Of a DNA stretch of 64,000 nucleotides, positions 58,767 to 64,000 are shown one piece after another. The translations under genes and the position numbers were made by a program. The stretch is from Rhizobium sp. Q54 (GTDB taxonomy: Bacteria > Pseudomonadota > Alphaproteobacteria > UBA2966 > CAIVPW01): assembly GCA_945947575.1 (NCBI GenBank), contig CAMEYM010000008.1:1-64000 (forward strand), written 5' to 3'. Each line of letters begins with the position of its first letter. Positions within the stretch are counted from its first letter, which is position 1. Under the pieces are notes generated by a model. That model saw nothing but the letters and a program-made list of their open reading frames with translations, did no database searches and was not told the DNA's origin.

Positions 58767-59515
58767 CCGCTTTCGTCTTCTGCGGGCCGAGCCTCACCGC
58801 CGAGCAGGGGCGGCCGCATCTCGACGCCATCTACCTGCCGCCGGTGGCCCAAGGCGACGTGATCCGCGTCATCGCGCGCAAGCCGACGGCGATCGGCATC
58901 ATCGACGGCTTCTTCCACAACGTGCCGGCGGTTTGGCACAAGGAAGTTCTCGCGGCGCTGCAGCAAGGCATCCCGGTGTGGGGCAGCGCCAGCATGGGCG
59001 CCCTGCGCGCCGCCGAGTTGCACCCGTTCGGCATGGTCGGTGTCGGCGCGGTGTTCGAGGCGTACCGCGACGGCATCATCGAGGATGACGACGAGGTCGC
59101 CGTCACCCACGGGCCCGGCGAGCTCGGCTACCTGGCGCTATCGGAAGCGATGGTCAACATCCGCTGCACCATGGCGGACGCACAACAACAGGGCGTTCTC
59201 TCCGAGCGCAGCCGCATCGTGCTCGAACGCGCCGCCAAGGCATTGCCCTACCAGGAGCGCACGTACGATCGCATCCTGAAGGCCGCTGCCGCCGCGGGCC
59301 TCGATCGCCGCGACGTCGAGGTCACGCGCGCGTGGCTTCCGTCCGGCCGCCGCGACCTCAAGCGCGAGGACGCTGTCCGCATGCTGCAAGTCATGCGTGA
59401 GCGCCTGGTTGCAGGCGCGCCGCGCGCAACTCCGAAGTTCCACTTCGAAGAAACGACGCTGTGGTTGAGTGCGGTAAAGGGTACCCTGGAAGGCACCAGA
59501 GCACCGCGGACATAA
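58763..59515 (+). CDS. TfuA-domain partner protein
   Basis: This 250-residue protein is a TfuA homologue. Its marks are FVFCGPSLTAEQG, IGIIDGFFHNVPAVWHKEV, the GSASMGALRAAELHPFGMVG block and AVFEAYRDGIIEDDDEVAV. TfuA was named from trifolitoxin genes and works beside YcaO, where it is thought to deliver sulfide and help thioamide formation. The start overlaps the YcaO stop, so the two are translationally coupled. It is complete. Confidence 0.88.
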   Translation: MTAFVFCGPSLTAEQGRPHLDAIYLPPVAQGDVIRVIARKPTAIGIIDGFFHNVPAVWHKEVLAALQQGIPVWGSASMGALRAAELHPFGMVGVGAVFEAYRDGIIEDDDEVAVTHGPGELGYLALSEAMVNIRCTMADAQQQGVLSERSRIVLERAAKALPYQERTYDRILKAAAAAGLDRRDVEVTRAWLPSGRRDLKREDAVRMLQVMRERLVAGAPRATPKFHFEETTLWLSAVKGTLEGTRAPRT

Positions 59516-59522
59516 CGGACGA

Positions 59523-60218
59523 ATGCCAGCCGCAGAAGATCTGCGGAGCGTCATCACCAAGAATGTGATCTTCGGGGCGTTAGGTTCCGGGGAGGTCGAT
59601 CGGCTCCTCGCCGCCGCCACGCTCCGCGCATACGAGAAAGATCAGCAGATCTTCCAACAGGGAGATTTGGCGGACGGTCTGTATCTCGTCGCCACAGGCC
59701 GCGTCGGTATCCGCACGCTGTCCGAGGAGGGCAGCGAGATCTTCCTCAACATTCTCGAAGGCGGCGCCGTGTTCGGCGAGATCGCCGCGATCGACGGCGG
59801 CGCGCGCACGGCAGGCGCGATCGCGATGGAGCGCTCCGACCTCCTGTTCGTCGACCGCCGCACATTTCACGGCTTGATGCTGGCGAGCCCGGCCCTGTGC
59901 GTCAGCCTGCTCACGCTCATGTGCGAGCGCTTGCGCTGGACCAGCTCGATCATCGAGGACGCGCACTTCCGCGACGTCAGGACGCGCCTCGCGCGGCGCC
60001 TGCACAAGCTGCTCGGCGAGTACGGCGTCGAGCAGGAAGGCGGCATGCGCATCAAACTGAAGGTGACGCAGGAAATGCTCGCGCGGATGCTCGGTGCGAC
60101 GCGCGAGAGCGTCAACAAGGAACTCATGGCGCTGCAGCGCGCCGGCATCCTCACCTACAGTCGCGGCTACGTCACCGTGCACGACGGCGAAGGATTGCGG
60201 CGTACTACCGAGGAGTAG
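59523..60218 (+). CDS. Crp/Fnr-family transcription regulator
   Basis: This 231-residue protein has an N-terminal cyclic-nucleotide-binding domain (IFQQGDLADGLYLVATGRVGI, then GAVFGEIAAIDGGARTAGAIA with the Glu and Arg that bind phosphate) and a C-terminal winged helix (VTQEMLARMLGATRESVNKELMAL). The R-E-x-x-x-K recognition order resembles CRP, which reads TGTGA. It is the last gene of the precursor-YcaO-TfuA operon (7 bases after tfuA), and CRP-type sites lie before the precursor. Autoregulation by this protein is inferred. No iron-sulfur Cys set of Fnr is seen. Confidence 0.9.
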   Translation: MPAAEDLRSVITKNVIFGALGSGEVDRLLAAATLRAYEKDQQIFQQGDLADGLYLVATGRVGIRTLSEEGSEIFLNILEGGAVFGEIAAIDGGARTAGAIAMERSDLLFVDRRTFHGLMLASPALCVSLLTLMCERLRWTSSIIEDAHFRDVRTRLARRLHKLLGEYGVEQEGGMRIKLKVTQEMLARMLGATRESVNKELMALQRAGILTYSRGYVTVHDGEGLRRTTEE

Positions 60219-60357
60219 CGCAGGCACTCGTCGGCGGCGCAGACGCCAGTACGGGACCGTTCCCCACGTGGGCCCCGAGTCCGAAGCCGCCAGGTCGCCG
60301 GACCCGACAAAAAAGCGCCAAGGCTGATCGAGAGGCGCGCACCCTCCCGCGACCAAA

Positions 60358-60391
60358 GGGCGGAGACTTCGGTCTCCGCCCCTTTCGTTTG
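60358..60391 (+). terminator. Intrinsic terminator after the Crp/Fnr gene
   Basis: GGGCGGAGAC-TTCG-GTCTCCGCCC is a 10-bp stem with a UUCG loop, followed by a T-rich stretch CTTTCGTTTG. It ends the RiPP operon about 140 bases after the regulator stop. The following DNA to 60530 has another inverted repeat CCCCGCC/GGCGGGG (60454-60474) but no supported gene. Confidence 0.85.
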
Positions 60392-60530
60392 TCGGCACGG
60401 TCCTTGCGATACCGAGGCTATGGAGCGTCTCCTCCTTTGCTCGCAAAACGGTTCCCCGCCTTCGTTTGGCGGGGGGTTTCGGGTCGTGGCGCTGCCCTCC
60501 CCGGTGCCCACGGCGCGTGCACCACGAGCA

Positions 60531-60557
60531 GCGGCTGCCCAAAGGCTGGGCAGCCGC
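60531..60557. promoter_or_regulatory. Hairpin just before a ribosome site
   Basis: GCGGCTGCCC (60531-60540) and GGGCAGCCGC (60548-60557) form a 10-bp stem with a 7-base loop that ends two bases before the ribosome site GGAGGGAG (60559-60566) of the 70-aa gene. It could control translation start or shield the mRNA end. Confidence 0.45.
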
Positions 60558-60571
60558 CGGAGGGAGACGCC

Positions 60572-60784
60572 GTGACCTGGGTGGTCGTCGTGCTGTGGCT
60601 GATGGGCGACCAGCGCCTGCCGACCCAGACCGGAGGACTGCTCCAGGGCCGCGAGGTGTTTCTCACCGAGGCGGCGTGCGTCGCCGCCATCCCAACCTTC
60701 CAGGCCGCCGTGCAGCGCGATTTCGGCGAGCCCGGCGTCGTCGCCTGCGCTCCCCAGCGCAACGCCGAGATCGCCGCCCGCTAG
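60572..60784 (+). CDS. Hypothetical small protein, 70 aa
   Basis: This 70-residue protein starts at a GTG with a strong ribosome site (GGAGGGAG, 5 bases before). It has a short hydrophobic N-terminus (VVVVLWLM) and then a soluble part with two Cys (ACVAAIPTF and VACAPQR), as in small secreted or anchored proteins with one disulphide. No family was recognised. Upstream is a 10-bp hairpin that may control its translation. Confidence 0.55.
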   Translation: MTWVVVVLWLMGDQRLPTQTGGLLQGREVFLTEAACVAAIPTFQAAVQRDFGEPGVVACAPQRNAEIAAR

Positions 60785-60973
60785 CTGCTCCCTCCGAGGG
60801 TATCGCCGTTTGCGCTAGCATCTGCGGATGCGCGCGCTGCTCCTCGCACTTCTTTCTCCGCGCTCGTCGAAGAAGCGGCGAGCCGGCTGGGCATCCTCGC
60901 CATCGCCGAGATCGGCCCCCGCCAGGTGCCAGCACTCGGTCTGGCGAACTCACCCGGACGAGGTGTGCGATCC

Positions 60974-61204
60974 GTGACAGCGCCCCGGCGGGAACTCAGT
61001 GCACGGTTCGGTATGTCGTACTCACCGTCAGCGCCCGGCCGGCGCTCACCGATCGTGCGCGCCTTCGAGCTTCTGGCGTGGGCGAACGATCATCGCAACG
61101 CGGCCCTGCACGAGCCCGATGCGGCCAAGCGCGCCGACATGCTGCGGGTCGCGGCGTACTGGGAAGCCCGGGCCGTGGCGATCGAGGCCGAATCCGGCAT
61201 CTAG
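60974..61204 (+). CDS. Hypothetical small protein, 76 aa
   Basis: A frame from the GTG at 60974 gives 76 residues; the later half, AFELLAWANDHRNAALHEPD then ADMLRVAAYWEARAVAIEAE, looks like a real amphipathic helical protein. The start is uncertain (ATG at 61013 is an alternative). In 60785-60973 I see no supported gene, although a frame with a signal-like start at 60828 could join this one if one base were missing. Confidence 0.45.
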   Translation: MTAPRRELSARFGMSYSPSAPGRRSPIVRAFELLAWANDHRNAALHEPDAAKRADMLRVAAYWEARAVAIEAESGI

Positions 61205-61290
61205 TCCGCCGCGGCGCCAGCCGGACGCTCGCGCGCTCCGTCGGCGCCATGCGCCGCAGGGCGGACAAGTCTTCGATTCGCGGTCAAATC

Positions 61291-61365
61291 TGGAGCGGGA
61301 GAAGGGATTCGAACCCTCGACCCCAACCTTGGCAAGGTTGTGCTCTACCCCTGAGCTACTCCCGC
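61291..61365 (-). tRNA. tRNA-Gly (anticodon GCC)
   Basis: The minus strand folds as a full cloverleaf. The acceptor arms GCGGGAG/CTCCCGC pair, followed by the discriminator base T and an encoded CCA (61293-61291). The anticodon stem CAACC/GGTTG surrounds TTGCCAA, so the anticodon is GCC. The T arm has GGGTTCGAATCCC. The gene lies between small hypothetical genes and the thioredoxin gene. Confidence 0.97.
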
Positions 61366-61554
61366 GCCCCAGGGCGCAGGCTGTATGGCCTGCGCCGAAG
61401 GCCGGATCATACCGACCCAGGTCCCCTTTGCAACCTCTGCGAATCCGGCCGTAGCGCCAGGATTTCCAGGCCGGCGCGTGGCTTGGCAGCGGGGGTTGGT
61501 TGATGGCAGCACGCGGCGGCCCCATGTTAGGGTCCGACCCACAGAGAGACATTG

Positions 61555-62514
61555 ATGGCCGATCTCATGAATCTGCGAGGCAACCCCGCCGCTTCAGGCG
61601 CCGCCCCTGGCGCTGCTCCGGCGCCTGCACCTGCGCCCGGGCTCGATAGCCTGATCAAGGACGGCACGGACGCGACGTTCGTCGATGACGTTCTCAAGGC
61701 TTCGAGCGACGTGCCGGTCATCGTCGACCTGTGGGCGCCGTGGTGCGGCCCCTGCAAGACCCTCGGCCCGATCATCGAAAAGGCGGTGCTTGCCGCGCGC
61801 GGTGCGGTCAAGCTGGTCAAGATCAACGTCGACGAGAATCCGCAGCTCTCACGCCAGCTGCGCGTGCAGTCGATTCCGGCGGTCTACGCCTTCAAGGACG
61901 GTCAGCCCATCGACGGCTTCGTCGGCGCGCTGCCCGAAAGCCAAGTCAAAGCTTTCATCGAAGGCCTCACCGGCGATCTGGGTCCGGGCCCGATCGACGA
62001 GCTGCTCGCGGAAGCCGCCGCGGCGCGCGAAGCCGGCGACCTCGGCAGCGCCGCCGCGCTCTACGGCGAGATCGCCAAGGCCGACCCGGGCAACGTCCCC
62101 GCGTTGACCGGCCTCGCGCAGATCTATCTCGACGCAGGCCACCCCGATCGCGCCACCGAGACGCTGAAGCTGGTGCCGCCCGACAAGGCCGCGGATCCCG
62201 CCGTGCGCGCCATCGAGGCCGCGCTCAAGCTCTCGGCCCAGGCCAAGCCCGCCGACGAGACCGCGGCGCTCGAGGCGAAGGTCGCCGCCAACGCCACCGA
62301 CCACCAGGCGCGCTTCGACCTCGCGGTTGCGCTCGCCGCCGCCGGCCGTCGCGAGGACGCCGTCGATCATCTGCTCGAGATCGTGCGCAAGAACCGCACC
62401 TGGAACGACGACGCGGCGCGCAAGCAGCTGCTGACGTTCTTCGAGGCATTCGGTCCCAAGGACGACGCCACCGTGTCCGGCCGCCGCCGGCTGTCCGCAC
62501 TCTTGTTCGCGTGA
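61555..62514 (+). CDS. Thioredoxin-TPR chaperone (CnoX/YbbN-like)
   Basis: This protein of about 319 residues has a thioredoxin domain (PVIVDLWAPWCGPCKTLGP, active CxxC near residue 65) followed by TPR-type repeats (IDELLAEAAAAREAGDLGSA and onward). The cis-Pro region is IPAVYAFKDGQPIDGFVGAL. CnoX/YbbN relatives act as chaperone-holdases under oxidative stress and hand clients to DnaK or GroEL. The chosen ATG at 61555 lies 3 bases after an in-frame TTG. The N-terminus is a Pro/Ala-rich extension of about 20 residues. Confidence 0.92.
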   Translation: MADLMNLRGNPAASGAAPGAAPAPAPAPGLDSLIKDGTDATFVDDVLKASSDVPVIVDLWAPWCGPCKTLGPIIEKAVLAARGAVKLVKINVDENPQLSRQLRVQSIPAVYAFKDGQPIDGFVGALPESQVKAFIEGLTGDLGPGPIDELLAEAAAAREAGDLGSAAALYGEIAKADPGNVPALTGLAQIYLDAGHPDRATETLKLVPPDKAADPAVRAIEAALKLSAQAKPADETAALEAKVAANATDHQARFDLAVALAAAGRREDAVDHLLEIVRKNRTWNDDAARKQLLTFFEAFGPKDDATVSGRRRLSALLFA

Positions 62515-62569
62515 GGCTCCGTTGTCTGCGCCGACGCGCGCCACGTTGCCTTCGTTGCGGCCACCCGCG

Positions 62570-63205
62570 ATGACCGAGAATCTTGCGGTCGTGCGCACGC
62601 TGCCGCTGTTTCCGCTGGCCGGTGCGCTGTTGCTGCCGCGCGGCAGCTTGCCGCTGCACATCTTCGAGCCGCGCTACCTCGCCATGGTCGATGACGCCAT
62701 GAGGGGCGACAAGCTCATCGGCATGGTGCAGCCGCGCAGCGAAGGCGAACCGCCGACCCTGTACACGATCGGCTGCGCCGGTCGCATCACCGCCCACACC
62801 GAAGCGCCCGACGGCCGCCGCTTCATCACGCTGACCGGCCTCAGCCGCTTCACCATCGCCGCGGAGCTCGACGTGCAGCGCGGGTATCGCCGCGCCGACG
62901 TGCGATGGGACCGCTTCGGCGACGACCTGATCGAGGACGTCGCCGACAGCATCGACGACCAGGCGCTGCTCGGCTCGTTGCGGGCGTACTTCTCGGCGCA
63001 CTCCTTCGACACGGATTGGAAGGCGCTGCAGGACCTGCCGGTCTCGGCGCTGGTCAATCTCCTGGCGATGATGTGCCCGTTCGAGCCACGCGAGAAACAG
63101 GCGCTGCTCGAAGCCCAGACGCTGGAGGAGCGCGCGCGCGTGTTGCGCGCGCTGCTCGACCTCGACGCCGCGTCTACGGTGACGGCCGGCAACAGGCTGC
63201 AATAG
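62570..63205 (+). CDS. LON substrate-binding domain protein
   Basis: This protein of about 211 residues is the N-terminal domain of Lon proteases as a free protein: VVRTLPLFPLAGALLLPRGSLPLHIFEPRYLAMV, then YTIGCAGRI and the LTGLSRFTIA strand. The C-terminal helix includes LVNLLAMMCPFEPREKQALLEA. Its role is unknown; it may bind substrates. The ATG at 62570 is preferred to a TTG at 62522. It is in line with the thioredoxin-TPR gene and Trm112-like gene. Confidence 0.9.
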   Translation: MTENLAVVRTLPLFPLAGALLLPRGSLPLHIFEPRYLAMVDDAMRGDKLIGMVQPRSEGEPPTLYTIGCAGRITAHTEAPDGRRFITLTGLSRFTIAAELDVQRGYRRADVRWDRFGDDLIEDVADSIDDQALLGSLRAYFSAHSFDTDWKALQDLPVSALVNLLAMMCPFEPREKQALLEAQTLEERARVLRALLDLDAASTVTAGNRLQ

Positions 63206-63214
63206 GAGACAACC

Positions 63215-63415
63215 GTGCCCGCCGGAATCGATCCGCGTCTGCTCGAGATTCTCGTGTGTCCGCTCACCAAGGAGCCGCTGCGCTACGACGCCGGCGCGCA
63301 GGAGTTGATCAGCGACGCCGCGCGCCTCGCCTACCCGATCCGCGACGGCATTCCGATCATGCTGGTGGACGAAGCTCGCAACCTCGATGAGCCAGGCGCG
63401 AAAGCGAAGCGATAG
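63215..63415 (+). CDS. Trm112-like small zinc-ribbon protein
   Basis: This 66-residue protein resembles the bacterial Trm112/YcaR family ([23 protein letters not shown], then [23 protein letters not shown]). Only one Cys is left in the normally four-Cys zinc site, as in many bacterial forms. It may act as a partner or activator of a methyltransferase. The GTG at 63215 is 9 bases after the LON-domain stop. Confidence 0.9.
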   Translation: MPAGIDPRLLEILVCPLTKEPLRYDAGAQELISDAARLAYPIRDGIPIMLVDEARNLDEPGAKAKR

Positions 63416-63428
63416 AGAGGGCGTTGCC

Positions 63429-63860
63429 ATGAACAAGGCCAAGCCGGACGTCACGCCCGTCGTTGCCGAACAGCGCATGGCCCAGGAGGCGCCCGCCTCC
63501 GCCGAGCGTACGCGCTGCACCGAGCTGAAGCTGCGCCGCGCCGACAAGTCGGTCGAGGTCGCGTTCGCCGACGGCGCTCGCTTCGTCCTGTCCGCGGAAT
63601 TGCTACGCGTCGAAAGCCCGTCCGCCGAGGTGCGCGGGCATGGCTCGCAGCAGAAGCGCCTGATTGCCGGCCGCAAGTTCGTCGGCATCCTCGGCCTCGA
63701 GGCAGTCGGCCACTACGCCGTGCGCATTCGCTTCGATGACCTGCACGACACCGGCCTCTACACCTGGGCCTACCTGCGCGAGCTCGGCGAGCGCCAGGAC
63801 GAGCTGTTCGCGGCCTACACGGCCGCGTTGGCCCGCGCCGGCCTCACCCGCGAGCCGTAG
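63429..63860 (+). CDS. DUF971 (GBBH-like) protein
   Basis: This protein of about 143 residues has the DUF971 domain, related to the N-terminal region of gamma-butyrobetaine hydroxylases: ELKLRRADKSVEVAFADGARFVLSAELLRVESPSAE, then VGILGLEAVGHYAVRIRFDDLHDTGLYTWAYLREL. It is often encoded near Fe-S or redox genes; the biochemical role is unknown. ATG at 63429. Same direction as the Trm112-like gene. Confidence 0.92.
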   Translation: MNKAKPDVTPVVAEQRMAQEAPASAERTRCTELKLRRADKSVEVAFADGARFVLSAELLRVESPSAEVRGHGSQQKRLIAGRKFVGILGLEAVGHYAVRIRFDDLHDTGLYTWAYLRELGERQDELFAAYTAALARAGLTREP

Positions 63861-63879
63861 CGACGACAGGAAGACGAGC

Positions 63880-64000
63880 TTAGAGCGTCTCTCCCAGCAG
63901 CAGGCGCGGCAGCTTTCCCGAAGTGCCGCGCGCGTGGCCGGCGAACAGGCGCTTGAGCGGCGTCAACCGATTCACAGCGCCAAGGCCGATGTCGCGCCCC
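63880..64000 (-). CDS. UbiH/UbiF-type FAD monooxygenase (3' end only)
   Basis: The last 40 or so codons of a minus-strand gene are visible up to the right edge: GRDIGLGAVNRLTPLKRLF, then GHARGTSGKLPRLLLGETL and the stop. This matches the C-terminal tail of alphaproteobacterial ubiquinone hydroxylases (UbiH/UbiF/Coq6 family), which hydroxylate the ubiquinone ring. The rest is outside the window. Confidence 0.75.
   Translation of the reverse strand, partial: GRDIGLGAVNRLTPLKRLFAGHARGTSGKLPRLLLGETL

Overview
The window reads as a chromosome segment of a GC-rich alphaproteobacterium of Rhodospirillales-like character. Support comes from the gene order (maf-aroE-coaE-dnaQ on one side, hemE-hemH-hemJ-rho on the other, then mnmE-mnmG-rsmG-parA-parB-holA-lptE-leuS), which is the usual alphaproteobacterial origin/partition neighbourhood, from two perfect parS sites, and from families common in this class (DUF2628, DUF3576, Tim44-like, DUF6998). 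GTG and TTG starts and 1-4 bp start/stop overlaps are frequent.

Layout. 1-7187: a lipoprotein (cut by the window edge), EI24 membrane protein, adenosine kinase, a frameshifted DUF6998-like gene, and a histidine operon on the minus strand (hisB, DUF2628, hisH, GNAT, hisA, hisF, hisE, HIT). 7289-12046: hslVU behind a heat-shock-type promoter, a variant superoxide dismutase, Smr and Tim44-like proteins, secB. 12073-19341: the presumed replication origin lies in the AT-richer gap between maf and hemE, with minus-strand genes to its left and plus-strand genes to its right; haem synthesis and rho follow. 19333-21481: a lower-GC insert with a DUF3696-type ATPase and a PIN-like nuclease, bordered by a 32-bp direct repeat, a candidate defence module. 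21455-26538: TPR-sulfotransferase, MGMT, a thioredoxin-domain protein and a small ferredoxin. 26541-37115: tRNA-modification and partition genes, holA, lptE, leuS, DUF3576. 37349-53195: porin, TPR-glycosyltransferase, thiE-like, yggS, a response regulator, a metallo-hydrolase, purH behind a ZTP riboswitch, an MFS transporter, MipA, small membrane proteins, purM and typA.

53210-60391 is the most unusual part. Two DUF1344-like proteins lie beside an AAA/TPR ATPase that has lost its 5' end. Then comes a four-gene operon: a precursor with six copies of an AGRYM[IV][TS]P unit, a YcaO enzyme, a TfuA partner and a Crp/Fnr regulator. Two CRP-type palindromes lie before the precursor and a terminator lies between precursor and enzymes. 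This has the features of a ribosomally made, post-translationally modified peptide (RiPP) system, with backbone thioamidation the most likely chemistry. 60572-64000 holds small hypothetical genes, tRNA-Gly(GCC), a CnoX/YbbN-type thioredoxin, a LON-domain protein, a Trm112-like protein, DUF971 and the 3' end of a UbiH-type monooxygenase.
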